Part shown: piece by piece, positions 1-12,000 of the stretch | How positions within the stretch are numbered: the stretch's first letter is position 1 | Layout: the number at the start of each line of letters is the position of its first letter | NCBI GenBank assembly: GCA_027475525.1 | Contig: JAMWFC010000113.1 | Location: 124,001 to 188,000 of the forward strand | DNA length: 64,000 nucleotides | Origin: Macrolepiota albuminosa | Lineage: Eukaryota > Basidiomycota > Agaricomycetes > Agaricales > Agaricaceae | Direction of reading: 5' to 3' | The notes under the pieces: model-generated | The model's input: the letters and a program-made list of their open reading frames with translations, nothing else | What the model was told of the DNA's origin: nothing | The model's database searches: none | Position numbers and translations under genes: made by a program

Positions 1-770
1 TCAAACCAACAACGTTAACTGACACTGACACCACAATCGGACGCATTTCGATCAAGCCAAGTCGTAATCGACGCAACCAATATCATCGCTGCCTAGCACT
101 GCAGCTCGCAGCGCGTGTCCTAATCAGTTTACAATGCTACTTATACTTACAGTTCCTAGTAGTTAGCTTGAGTTTCCAGTTCCTCTCTCTCTCTCGGTGG
201 GGAGGGAAATCCAGCGCTCGAGAACTTTTCGGACGCAAAAAGAAAAATATCAATTTCTTTCTGCAAAAAACACACGACCCTGAATTTGGAATTCTGTTTC
301 ACTTCTGCCACACGATCGTCTCTCAACCTTTCCAACCGCAAGCTAACCCCAAACCCCACTTTCTCCTTCGACCTCTCAGCTAGACCGCATCGAATTAACA
401 TCAATTTAATAATTTTTCTTCGCCGTGTCACTTTGAGGGCTGCTCTGCTAGTCTTGCTGTACCTCCAGGTCCACTTACGTAGATTTCGTTCACGACTCTG
501 GATCATTTGGCCTGATTTCTAGCAGCTAACCATAGTGCTGTGTCAATCTGTAGACATGTCCGCCGCCACTTTGTTTACTGGCTCCACTGTTTTTCTCGAC
601 CTTGAACAATCATCAGCCAAAGAAGAAAGCCCTTGATAATCCTCGGCCTAGGTAGGTTCTCATGCATGTGGGAAAACACTTACCCAACGAAGCAGGGTCA
701 AGCACGTATTCACAAAAGACTCTTCCTCCTTTTCCTAACCAACGCGAACAACGTATTTACCTTTTAACGA
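1..770. other. Non-coding stretch upstream of the phosphatase gene
   Basis: I see no supportable gene here; the short reading frames lack recognisable motifs. The only recognisable element is the repeat copy at about 430-640, listed separately. Confidence 0.5.
430..640 (-). repeat. Dispersed repeat, copy A (DUF6534-gene 5' flank)
   Basis: This stretch matches the reverse complement of about 14,910-15,115, the 5' flank of the DUF6534 gene, with scattered substitutions and small gaps. The match ends where the DUF6534 start codon would be, and no coding exon follows. It looks like a fragment of an old duplicate of that promoter region. Confidence 0.75.
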
Positions 771-2635
771 ATGTTGTTGATTCATGGTACTGTTTACGTC
801 GGCCTCGCAGTCATAGTTGCTGCAAGCGCAAAATCGTTTGACCCGCTTCATCACTCCGGCCCCTCCTCGCCTTACTTCCCCGCGCCGTCGCAGGACGGCA
901 TCGCGTCGTCGACACCCCAGGAGTGTAAGGTCGATCAGGCCGCGTACATTCTCCGACACGGATCGTGCGTCGATTTCTTTGACACATTTCATCCACAAAC
1001 CACATACCTCTTGGGTTTTCCAGGCGTTATCCAGAACCCGGCTCGTTAACAGGCTGGCAAGCCCTGTTTGCTAAATTCCAGAATGCGACTTATGTAGCGG
1101 ATGGACCTTTGGCGTTTATCCCATCTTGGGTTCCGCCAGTCGATGACGTCCCACACGAGCCCCTGTTCCTGTCTTCTACCGGTGCGAGAGAGGCGTTCAG
1201 CTTGGGCGTTGATCTAAGGAAACGATATGCTCTCACCAGGGGTGGTGAGAATTTGACCGTTTGGTAAGGCGTTTGTTATGCTTACTACTCCCACGACGAT
1301 CAAAAATATCAATATCCATGTTTTTTTTTATTGTTTGATTGACAATTGACAGGGCTGCTTCGCAACAGCGCTGTGTAGATACTGCGAGCTTCTTCCTCCG
1401 CGGATACCTCTCACAGGGGAACTATCTAACCACGCCGAGCGAGAACAGGGGGAGTGTGATCACCCTTGCTGATTCTGTCAATTTTACGTTTGCAGACTCA
1501 CTGACTCCGTCTGCTGCGTGCCCCGCGTACGCCACACCGGCGCTGGCGGGCGCGAGGTTTGCGGATGAGTTTAGGATGACGTACCAGACGAAGATCGCCA
1601 TGCGGTTGAATCGAGACTTGGACGGCTTGGTGCTTGACCCTACGGATGTTGGTGTGATGCAGGATCTGTGTGGCTTCCAGGCTGAGATCGATGGAGATAC
1701 GAGGTTTTGTGATGTTTTTGAAGGTACGCGTGGGGAAGGAAACTTCTTCCCCCTTTTTTTTACCCTCCCCCCCATGGATACGTTGACCGTGTTGAGGTTA
1801 GAATCGGAATGGATGGATTATGAATATGCTCATGACCTCAATTATTACTATGGGTATGAGTTCTGGATTCGAGTTGAAATGGTTTATGATGAATTCTGTG
1901 AATGTGAAGCTCGGGGCCTGGTAACCCCATTGCTGCAGCGACTGGATATCCTTGGGTGAAAGCGATCACAGACCTCTTTAACGCAGGCCCTAGTCCCACC
2001 AACGGCAGCGGCGCGTTCGCGCCCCCCGCTCTAATCATGGGATTCACGGTAGGCAGTGTGTTTTTTCGACTAAGACCCATGATCTTGAATCTTGAATCTT
2101 GAACAGCACGACAACAACCTACCCCCTGTCGTTGCGGCTCTCGGGCTGTGGAATACCTCGGCAGATAAGACAGTGTACCCGCTCTCACCTACTAAACCGA
2201 ACATGCAACGCAAATTTCGTAGTTCTGACCTCGTCTCCTTCTTCGGCCACGTGGCCCTTGAGCGTCTCGCCTGCTCGCCGCAGGCGCCCAGTACCGCAGT
2301 CATGCACGTTGCGAATCAGCTCCCTTTGGATGGTCCGACAAAGTCATACGTTCGCATCCGCGTATGTGTCGTTTGGCCCTGTGTTTATTGGGTTTTGTTG
2401 ACCGCTTTGGACTGACCAGATCAACGACGCACCCGTTGCTATTCCTGGATGTGTGTCGGGGCCAGGTAGCTCGTGCCCTCTTGACGAGTTTACTGCATAC
2501 GTCCGCCAACGCGGGGTGGCGTCTGGAGATTATGTCATGACCTGCGGGCTTGAGAATGTGGCTAATGCGACAGGCGTTGTCACGTTCTTGACTAGAGACC
2601 CTGATCCATCCACTGTGCAACTTGTCTCGATATAG
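771..2635 (+). CDS. Secreted histidine acid phosphatase (phytase-like), 7 exons
   Basis: Predicted extracellular phosphomonoesterase of the clade-2 histidine phosphatase superfamily, about 488 aa. Exons: 771-964, 1024-1263, 1353-1723, 1802-1853, 1910-2048, 2107-2361, 2420-2635; all introns are GT..AG and the coding sum is divisible by three. The first residues form a hydrophobic signal peptide (MLLIHGTVYVGLAVIVAASA). The catalytic RHGSRYPEPG motif is built across intron 1, which splits the Ser codon. Exon 6 opens with the second catalytic motif HDNNLPPVVAALG, the HD proton donor. Aromatic segments such as WMDYEYAHDLNYYYG and NPIAAATGYPW fit the family. Several Asn-X-Ser/Thr sites and Cys residues fit secretion. 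The start was chosen because it is the first ATG giving a signal peptide in frame with RHGS. An inverted, broken copy lies downstream at 3.7-5.1 kb. Substrate (phytate or general phosphate esters) cannot be decided from sequence. Confidence 0.9.
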
Positions 2636-3199
2636 TAGTTGCTTGGTTGTTTGTGTATATGCGTATTGGTTTCTTCGAGCCTTGTCATGGATGTATCCAT
2701 TCACAGGTTTATTGAATTTTACTCTTGTGCGTCTTTGGTCTCGTTGAGCGGAAAGGAGATTATACAATACGACAATACGCCTTGGACTTTGTTCACTTAT
2801 GATGTTATTGGTCGTCGGCCTCCAACTCGATAGAAACAATTTAGCTCTCTAGACGTTCAAGGAAATAAAGAAAATTGAACAGATATACGTTTTTTGGTAC
2901 TATCACAGTGGACAACATAGACAAAGGCAACCTCTGCAGGCTGGGATATTGTGGTATGACCCACTTTCTGCAAAGAAATTGTACCAGGGAAGGAATGAAT
3001 CTGTTTCACAACTCCCGGAATTTGTCCGAGAGGTGGGATTCATCCCCTAAACCTTCAAGTTGTACTTGTATTATATCATTACTATCAATAAATCCTGATA
3101 CTATATTGGACTATTAACTTTGTACATATTCCCCTGATTATTGTATTTGATGTGTCCTCCGTACAACTTTTTTTGGATAATGAATCCAAACTGTTGAAG
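2636..3199. other. Intergenic stretch, no gene seen
   Basis: AT-rich 3' flank of the phosphatase gene. I see no coding signal or structured element. Confidence 0.4.
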
Positions 3200-3525
3200 A
3201 GGGAGAGGTCGAATCCATGCTTCAAGGGCTTTCTTCTTGGCAGTAGAGAATTGTCGTATCCGCACTTTAGGTGTCTTGCAGGAACTGGTGTAAGTTCTTG
3301 CGAAAAAACTGGCTACATCTATATATGTTTTTCGAAACTGTCATGTAATCAGGGGAGATAAGATGAAAGAGGGGAATGACAAATCCCTACATCCGGATAT
3401 CTCTCACGTTTTGGAGCATGCACCGAGAAGTACAGCATTGACATGTTACGTTGTATTGTGGTGTCAGAAGTTTAAGCAGTTTCTACTATGCAGCTCAAAG
3501 TAGTGGCGGGCTCAACATAGGATGG
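3200..3525 (+). repeat. Dispersed repeat, copy B
   Basis: Two blocks, about 3,205-3,260 and 3,345-3,525, match the region starting at 14,883 and about 15,130-15,325 in the same orientation. The part present at 14,950-15,120 is missing. It is a third fragment of the same DUF6534-upstream sequence. Confidence 0.75.
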
Positions 3526-4572
3526 AAATGGCTTTCCTTATTTGGATATTAGTGATTTTTGATGTCAACCAGGTTTGATTACCCTCCAACCAAATGACAT
3601 TTGGTCATTGATTAGTTTGGCGCCATCAAGGCCTGCTGCGACCGTTGATAGACTCCTCCTTGTCTCGGCAGTCGGACAAAGGAGTCGGAGAAGCGTACTC
3701 TGCCTACGGTGAATCCCATGATTAGAGCGGGCGGTGTGAACGCGCCAGCGCCAGCGCCACTGCTGTTGCTGTTGCTGGGACTAGGACTAGGACTAGGCCC
3801 GGCGTTGAAGAGGTCGGCGATCGCTTGCACCCAGGGATATCCGGTCGCTGCAGCAATGGGGTTACCAGGCCCCGAGTTTCACATTTTAACAGAATTCATA
3901 ATAAACCCCTTTCAGCTTCAGCGTCAGACACAAAATCCCAAAATCCAAAAAACTCATACCCGTACCCGTAGTAATAGTTGAGGTCATGAGTGTATTCGTA
4001 ATCCATCCATTCTGATTCTGACCTCGACATGGACATGGACAATGGTCAACGGTTAACGGTATCCAAAATCCAAAATCCAAAAAAAAGGAGTTTCCCTTCC
4101 CTTCCACAAGCGTACGTAACGCAACGTACCGTTGAAAACATCACAAAACCAACCTCGTAGAGTATCGTCGTCGATCTCGATCTCGGCCTGGAAGCCACAC
4201 AGATCCTACCTGCATCACACCAACATCCGTATGTAGGCCCGAGCACCAAGCCCTGCAATAAGTCTCGTCGAGATTCAACCGCATGGCGATCTTCGTCTCG
4301 TACGTCGTCCTGTACTGTAATCGTCGGCAGACCGCGAACCGTGCCCCGGCTAGCGCTGTAGTGTTGTAGTGCTGTATAAGGGACACGCACACGGCGGAGA
4401 GAGTCAAAGAGTTGGAGAATGTGGAGTTGGATTGGATTGACGGAAGAGGAGAGGAGAGGGGGGTGATGCGACCCGACCTGACCCGACGCCGGAGCGAGAA
4501 CCGGGGTGGTGAGGTGGGTAGGTAGTTCCACTGGGAGAAGAGAAGTAGCTGAGGAGGAAGGAAGGAGATTGA

Positions 4573-4601
4573 TGTGTCTGTGTCTGTGTCTGTGTCTGTG
4601 T
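4573..4601. repeat. Hexanucleotide microsatellite (TGTGTC)n inside the phosphatase pseudogene
   Basis: About five tandem TGTGTC-type units occupy the position of the ordinary coding bases following RCVDTAS in the intact gene. They encode alternating Asp/Thr on the minus strand. This looks like replication slippage after loss of selection. Confidence 0.85.
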
Positions 4602-4930
4602 AGCGTTGTTCCGATGCTGTGCTGTCGTTTGTCAATAATTAAATGGAGAAAAAACATAGATGGGAGTAGTAAGCATGACAGATAAACGCCTTACCAAACG
4701 GTCAAGTTCTCACCACCCATCCCCATCCCATACCGCCCCTGGTGAGAGCGTATCGGTTCCTTTGTTTCCTTTCCTTAGATCAACGCCCAACCAAGGTGAA
4801 CGCCTCCCTCCCTCGCACCGGCCGGTAGAAGAGAGGAACAGGGAACAGGGAACAGGGAACAGGTGCTCGTTCGTTCGTGTGGGACGTCTCATTCGCCTCG
4901 TCGATTGGTGAGACCCGAGATGGGTTAAAC

Positions 4931-5021
4931 AATAAACGATAAACGATGAACGATAAACGATGAGCGATAAACGATAAACGATAAACGATGAACGATGAGC
5001 GATAAACGATGAGCGATAAAC
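4931..5021. repeat. AAACGAT-type tandem array inside the phosphatase pseudogene
   Basis: Roughly 90 bp of tandem units of the forms ATAAACG, ATGAACG and ATGAGCG. The array sits between segments that are nearly adjacent in the intact gene (about 1,100-1,140), so it expanded within the pseudogene. Confidence 0.9.
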
Positions 5022-5108
5022 AAAAGGGACATGTGCTACGTAACTTGACTCGCGTTTTGGAATTTAGCAAACAGGGCTTGCCACCCCGCGAACGAGCCGG
5101 GTTCTGGA

Positions 5109-5262
5109 TCGCAGAACCCTCAGCGTTTTTGCGTTTTCAAGAGTTATTTGGATTTGATTTCTTCGATGGGGTCTATCAATCAATCTCGCAGAACCCTCAG
5201 CGTTTTTGCGTTTTCAAGAGTTATTTGGATTTGATTTCTTCGATGGGGTCTATCAATCAATC
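5109..5262. repeat. Perfect 77-bp tandem duplication
   Basis: 5,109-5,185 and 5,186-5,262 are identical head-to-tail copies starting TCGCAGAACCCTCAGCG. The array lies at the edge of the inverted phosphatase copy, where homology to the intact gene stops. Confidence 0.95.
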
Positions 5263-5500
5263 GTGACGAATGAATGTAACGAGTGATTTATGCGGACCTT
5301 GAGCTTGATCGTAGTCTATTCAAATTGTAGAGGAAACGTCGACCCCCGTTCGGATGAGCATAGCTTGGAAGAGAAAGAGAAAGAGAAAGAGAAACGCCTC
5401 AGGCTCCAGAGTGTGTAAAAGAACTCTAGCTCGTCACGCCGCCGCCATCGCCACCGCCACCGCCACTGCCGCCGAGACCGCCGCTGCTCAGCCTCGCCTC

Positions 5501-6081
5501 TCAGTCGGCTCGGCGCGCGTCGTTGTATGCAGGCAAAGTCGTGGCAGTGCTTGAATTGCAAGGCCAAGCAAGGTTCTTCCATCCCCCCCCCGTTATCTTT
5601 GAGCCACTCGCAACAAAATGGAGCGTGAGGTGTCCCCGTGAGCGGAAGTAACGGCGTCCAGTAGATCTGCGTCGAAGAAACCGGGACTGGACTCGTAAGT
5701 TGTTCCAAGGGAGAACGATTCTAGAGGCGACATGGGGTATGCAAGGGAAATGAATATTCAAACGGAAACTATACGTTCCTCCTGGCTGACAGTGTACGTG
5801 ATATGTTGCAGAGGCAGGAAAACGCTGATACATAGGATTGTTCGCACTCGAGCTCACTGCTCCATAGACGATGTTATACAAAAGTCGACGTTCTGACCAG
5901 GTACCCAGACATGCAAGACTTTGTTTGTAGTACGATCGAGGTAAAGTTGTATCTCACGCGATACAAAGGTAAAAGACGCGTCGGGTTCACAGCCGAAAAT
6001 GAAGACGTAATTGGTGTCCCAGATTACACATCCTGGCGGCTGACACTGGCGCAAAACCAATAAAAACACGACGATCCCCAT
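5501..6081 (-). CDS. Possible small hypothetical gene, divergent from the giant gene
   Basis: Not recognised. A minus-strand frame starts at 6,081 with a hydrophobic signal-like segment (MGIVVFLLVL). It can be spliced near 5,895 (GT..AG) to a second frame containing ANNPMYQRFPASATYHVHC and then a basic tail. Cys residues and the leader would suit a small secreted protein. Its start lies only 17 bp from the divergent start of the giant gene, so it could be a shared promoter or 5' UTR rather than a gene. The low-complexity basic tail argues against it. Confidence 0.3.
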
Positions 6082-6098
6082 GGCCGTCCCTCAACTCA

Positions 6099-9000
6099 AT
6101 GAAACTCCTACCACCACTCGTATCCCGCCTGCGCAAGTCGCGGGTCCCCGGCAGCCGTTCCGATTTGATATCGGGCGCAGCCGCGGTGCTCGCGTCGCTT
6201 GCCTACCAAATCTTCCTGCACCCGCCCGCCCCAGCCATCTCTGCCACACACACACGCAAACTCCTGCCCGCCGTTCCACCGACACCCACCGCCGCCCTCC
6301 CGCCGACCAAAACATCCCCAGGCCCAGGCCCCCAAAATCCATCCACGTGCCTGTCCACGTGCATACTCGCCATCATCGCTTTGGCAGGTACGTCGTGCCT
6401 CGTTTGCCTGGCTCACAGACTAACCCCGTGACGCCCAGCAACCGCCGCTGTGATCCTCACACGCGTCTGCTCGCACATCCCATCTCACGACGACGACCCA
6501 GACGATGACCCTCCTCCGTACGACTCGGACGACGAAGACGCCGACATGGATGAAGTCGAGGACTTTCTCACATCAGAGGACGACCCCGACCCCGAGGCCG
6601 AGGCCGACGGCCCGCCACCCCCTCCCCCTCCTCCGCCTGACGACGACGACGACCCACCTCCCCCACCGCCCACGACAGTGCCCGCACCTGACCCCCCGCC
6701 GCCGCCGCGGTTCCGCGCTCTCCTCTGCTGGCTCGCGGCACTGTGCACCGCGCTCGTCGAATCACTCACACAGGCTTTTCCAGAGTTTGTCCAACGCAAT
6801 CGCATGACGCTCGAAGCGCTCTGGCAGCGCGGCGTCGTCGTGCTCAACGCGTACCCGAAAAACGAAAATGCGACGCTGACGTTCGTCGTTGGCGCAGTGC
6901 TCGTCAACGTTTGTACGCTCGTGTGTCGTTTACGCTGGACGAAGATGAAGTCGAAGGCATGTGAGAGTGGAGCGGATGATGAACACGACGAATGTCGTGC
7001 GTCCCTTTGTGCCGATGAGGATGACGAGTTTGAGCTCGCGCTTCGTACGCCGTTACCAGAGGACCACGAAGATGATTTGGATCTCGCTACGAGGACATTA
7101 TTGCCTGAAGATGATGAAGATGATTTTGATCTCGCTACAAAGACACTATTGCCTGAAGACCATGAAGACGAGTTCAATCTCGCTACAAGGACACCACTAC
7201 CTGATGATGACTTTAGTCTCGCTCTAAAAACACCATTGCCCGACGTCGATGACCGGGAATTTGCTGTCGCGTTGTGTACTCCGCTGCCCGAGGATCACGA
7301 AGACGACTTTAATCTTGCCCTCTGGACACCGCTGCCTGAGGGTCACGAGGATGACTTTGATCTCGCTCTAAGAACACCGCTGCCTGAAGACTGTGAAGAC
7401 GATTTCGATCTCGCTCTGAGGACACCGCTCCCAGAAGACCACGAGGACGACTTTGATCTGGCTCTGAGAACACCGTTACCTGAGGATCACGAAGATGATT
7501 TCGATCTCGCTCTAAAAACACCGTTGCCCGACGTTGATGAACGTGAATTCGATCTCCCACTGTGTACCCCGCTGCCCCAGGACCACGAAGATGATTTTGA
7601 TCTCGCTCTAAGGACACCGCTGCTTGATGACCACGATGATGATTTTAACCTAGCTCTGAGGACACCGCTTCCTGAGGATTCTGAAGACGACTTTAGTCTC
7701 GCTTTAAGGACACCGCTGCCTGAGGATCACGAGGATGATTTCGATCTCGCTCTAAGGACACCTCTGCCTGAAGACCACGAAGATGATTTCGATCTCGCTC
7801 TAAGGACGCCCCTGCCTGAGGTTGATGACCGGGAATTTGATATTGCGTTGTGTACCCTGCTTCATGAAGACTGTGAAGATGATTTCGATCTCGCACTCCG
7901 TACCCCATTACCAGAGGACCATGAAGACGATGAAGACGATCTTAATCTCGCTTTAAGGACACCACTGCCTGAAGACCACGAAGATGATTTCGATCTCGCT
8001 CTAACAACGCCGTTACCTGAAGACCATGAAGATGATTTTAACATGGCGCTGTGGGTTCCTTTGCCCGACGTCGATGACCGAGAATTCGATCTCCCATTGT
8101 GTACCCCGCTGCCCGAGGACCGTGAAGACGATTTTGATCTCGCTCTAAGAACACCGCTGCCTGAAGACCACGAAGATGACTTTGATCTCGCTTTAAGGAC
8201 ACCATTGCCTGAGGATCATGAAGACGACCTTAATCTTGTCCTCTGTGAGGACCATAAAGATGATTTCGATCTCGCTTTAAGGACACCATTGCCTGAAGAC
8301 CACGAAGATGATTTCGATCTCGCTCTAAGGACACCGCTCCCTGAAGACCATGAAGACGATTTTAACATGGCGCTGTGGGTTCCTTTGCCTGATGTTGACG
8401 AACGCGAGTTTGGTCTTCCCATGTGTGCCGAGGATGATTTCGATCTTGCTTTGAGGACACCGTTGCCTGAGGATCATGAAGACGACTTTAATCTTGCCCT
8501 CTGGACACCGCTCCCTGAAGACCACGAAGATGACTTTAATCTTGCGCTCTGTACCCCACTACCTGAGGATCATGAGGATGACTTTGGTCTCGCTCTAAGG
8601 ACACCACTGCCTGACGTCGACGAACGCGAGTTTGGTCTTCCCATGTGTGCTGAGGATGATTTCGATCTCGCTCTGAGGACACCGTTGCCTGAAGACCATG
8701 AAGACGACTTTAATCTCGCTCTTCGGACACCGCTGCCTGATGACCACGAGGATGACTTTGATCTCGCTATAAGGACACCATTGCCTGAGGATCACGAAGA
8801 TGACTTTAGTCTCGCTCTAAGGACACCGCTGCCTGACGTCGATGACCGAGAATTTGATCTTGTGCTTTGTGCGCCGCTTCCTGAGGATCACAATGATGAT
8901 TTTGCTCTTGCACTTCGTACCCCATTACCAGAGGACCATGAGGATGATTTCAATCTTGCCCTCTGGACACCTTTACCTGAGGATCACGAGGATGACTTTA

Positions 9001-12000
9001 ATCTTGCTCTCTCTACACCGTTGTCTGATGTCGACGAGCGGGAGTTTGTTATAGTATTCTGTACACCGCAACCGGAGGATCACGAGGATGACTTTGATCT
9101 CGCTTTAAGGACACCATTGCCTGAGGACCATGAAGACGATTTTAATCTTGCTCTGTGGACACCGCTGCCTGAGGATCACGAGGATGACTTCAATCTGGCT
9201 CCAAGGACACCGCTGCCTGAGTATCATGAAGACGATTTTAATCTTGCTCTGTCGACACCGCTGCCTGAGGATCACGAGGATGACTTCAATATGTCGCTGT
9301 GGGTCTCACTGCCTGATGTCGATGATCGGGAATTTGATCTTCCGCTGTGTACCCCGCTTCCTGATGACCACGATGATGACTTTGATCTGGTTCCAAGGAT
9401 ACCTCTGCCTGATGTTGATGAACGCGACTTGGATCTTGCGCTTCGCACGCCGCTTTCTGAAGATCATGATGATGATTTTAATCTCGCTCTACGGACGCCT
9501 CTGCCTGACGTCGATGACCGGGAGTTTGATCTTTTCCTGTGTGCCCACCTTGAGGATCATGAAGATGATTTCAATCTCGCACTCCGTACCCTAATACCGG
9601 AGGACTGTGAAAAAGATGACTTTGATCTGGCTCTGAGATCATCCTTGCCTGAAGACCACGAAGACAAAGTTGATCTCGCTCTAAGAACACCTCTGCCCGA
9701 CGTCAATGAACGTGAGTTTGAGCTCGCGCTGTGTACACCGCTTCCTGAGGATGATGAAGATGACTTCGATCTCGCTCTAAGAACACCATTGCCTGATGTT
9801 GACGACCGGGAGTTTGATCTTGCGCTTTGTACACCACTACCGGAGGATCATGAAGAAGACTTTAATCTCGCTCTCAGGACACCTCTGCCCGATGTCGATG
9901 ACCGGGAGTTTGATCCTCCGTTGTGTATGCCGCTCCCTGAAGACCACGAAGATGACTTCAAAGTTGCTATGTGAGTGCCCCTTGCAGGCGTTGACGACAA
10001 CGAATTTAATCTAGCGCTTTGCAGGTCCCTGTCCCAAGACCATGATTTCGATCTTGCTCTAAAGACACCGCTTCCTGAAGATCATGAAGATGACTTTAAC
10101 ATGGCTCTATGGGTTCCGCTGCCTGATGTTGACGAACGCGAGTTTGATCTTCCTCTGTGTGCCGAGGATGATTTCGATCTCGCTCTGAAGACACCTCTTC
10201 CCGATGTTGACGAACGCGAGTCCGATCTTGCGCTTTGTTCACTACTTACTGAAGACCACGATTATGACTTTGATCTCGCTCTACGAACGCCTCTGCCCGA
10301 TGTCGATGACCGGGAATTAGATCTTGCACTTTGCACGCCGCTTCCTGAGGATCACGAAGATGATTTCGATCTCGCACTCCGTACCCATCTACCAGAGGAC
10401 CATGAAGACGGCTTTGATCTTGCTCCCAAGGCACCATTGCCTGAAGATCATGAAGATAACTTCAATCTTGCTCTAAGGACACCTCTTCCTGACGTTGACG
10501 AGCATGAGTTTGATCTTGCACTCTGTGTACCACTCCCAGAGGATGGCAAAGACGATTTTTCGACACCGCACGCTCCTGATGAACATGACATTTTCAACGT
10601 GCCAACAACAGCAGAGCATGCCCCCGTTGTTGCCAAACTCAGCACGAGTATCATACGTGACATCTTCAACTTGCCAGCACTTGTACAAGATGCTCCAAGC
10701 ATTACTCGCGAGGCAGTACCCTGGCAGCCTGGAACACCGTCTCCCGTATCCCACTCCCGTGCTCCCCTCAAGCAGCCGCCAACACCAACTACTAATCAGA
10801 ACCAGCACTCTCCATTATTTATACCACGTCCACAACCCTGTTCCCGCGGACCTGTTTCTGTCAATACACCATTCGCGCCCAATCTCAGACCTGGTTTTTC
10901 ATACCACGCACAGCCGGTTCAGCGACCCCCGGCGCCAGCTGCGAGATATCCCGGGGTCCCCGCACATTTACCTGTTTTGCCGATACCTCCACACTCATAT
11001 CGGCCACCTCAGCCTCCACCTCCTCGACCACTACCTCCTCAAACACTAGTCACAGGACATCCCGGGGTCTCCACACGTTTCCCCTCGTTGCCGATGCCTC
11101 CGCCACTACATCCACATCCACATCCTCATCATCAACGACCTGACACGGGATATCCTGCTGTCTCTACACGTTTCCCCGCTTTGCCGATACCTCCACCATA
11201 TCCACATCCACATCCTCAAACACCAGCCACCATATCCATCCCTCCACCACATCAACCTCCACCACATCAACCACATCAACCTCAACCACCTCAACCACAT
11301 CAACCTCAACCACATCAACCTCAACCACCACCTCCTCCTCAAACACCAGCCGTGCGACATCCTGCCGTCTCCACATGTTTCCCTACTTTGCCGATATCCA
11401 TGGCTCCCCCACATCCACCTCAACCGCCGCCGCCGCCGCCGCCACCACCACCTTACCACATACCGCCGCACCCACCGCATTTCTTCTCTCCACAGGCACC
11501 CCCAATCCCCAATCCCAACATGTCCCTCAACGACTTCAGCTCAACAGTGCGCCCACAGTACCACAAAGCAGGTTTTCCCGCTTTGCCGATATCCATCCCA
11601 CCACCACCGCCACCACCACCTCGACTACCACCAGCGGCATACCCCATACCGCCACAGCCACCGCATATCTTCTCTCCACCGGTACACCCCAACCCCAACT
11701 TCAACATGAACCTCAATAACTCCAACTCCACGGCACGCCCGCCCTACCATAACTCCAATGCACACACGACCATGAACCTCAACAACTCGATGGCGCGCCT
11801 GCACTACCACAGCCACAAACCCAATGCGAACATCAACGTGAACCTCAACAAGTCCACGACGCGCTCGCACTACCCCAATCAAAACGCAGGCACAATGACG
11901 CCATGTCCGTCACAGCAGCAGCGGCCGGGCCGGATGCTCACACGTGGCCAGCCGGCGCTTCGTGCAACGAGGTCAGATAGCCCCCCAAGGCCGATTGCGA

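Larger units (their letters stand above)
3690..5112 (-). pseudogene. Inverted truncated copy of the phosphatase gene
   Basis: Read on the minus strand this region parallels about 1028-2060 of the intact gene: the LTGW segment of exon 2 near 5,080, the TYETKIAMRLN segment near 4,280, the YGYEF intron region near 3,960, and a segment ending in PPALIMGFT near 3,712. Exon 1 with RHGS and exons 6-7 with the HD motif are absent, so no catalytic site remains. The copy is full of short tandem duplications relative to the intact gene (for example at 4,573-4,601 and 4,931-5,021) that break the frame. It is a dead, inverted partial duplicate. Confidence 0.85.

Noticed and set aside
9972..9974. Programmed readthrough or recoding of TGA in the repeat gene
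   Set aside because: The following bases are not a known readthrough context, and a plausible intron removes the stop.
9971..9987. A 17-nt GTGAGT..GCAG mini-intron at the in-frame TGA
   Set aside because: It is too short for a fungal intron and its removal breaks the frame. The 54-nt alternative ending at 10,024 keeps the frame.
6485..10437. Long antisense frames opposite the acidic repeat array (Ser/Arg/His-rich)
   Set aside because: They are codon-pattern shadows of the GAC/GAT-rich repeats, with no motifs or independent starts.
11106..11376. Tryptophan/arginine-rich or valine/glutamate-rich minus-strand frames
   Set aside because: They are shadows of the Pro/His-rich CCA-CAT repeats of the giant protein.
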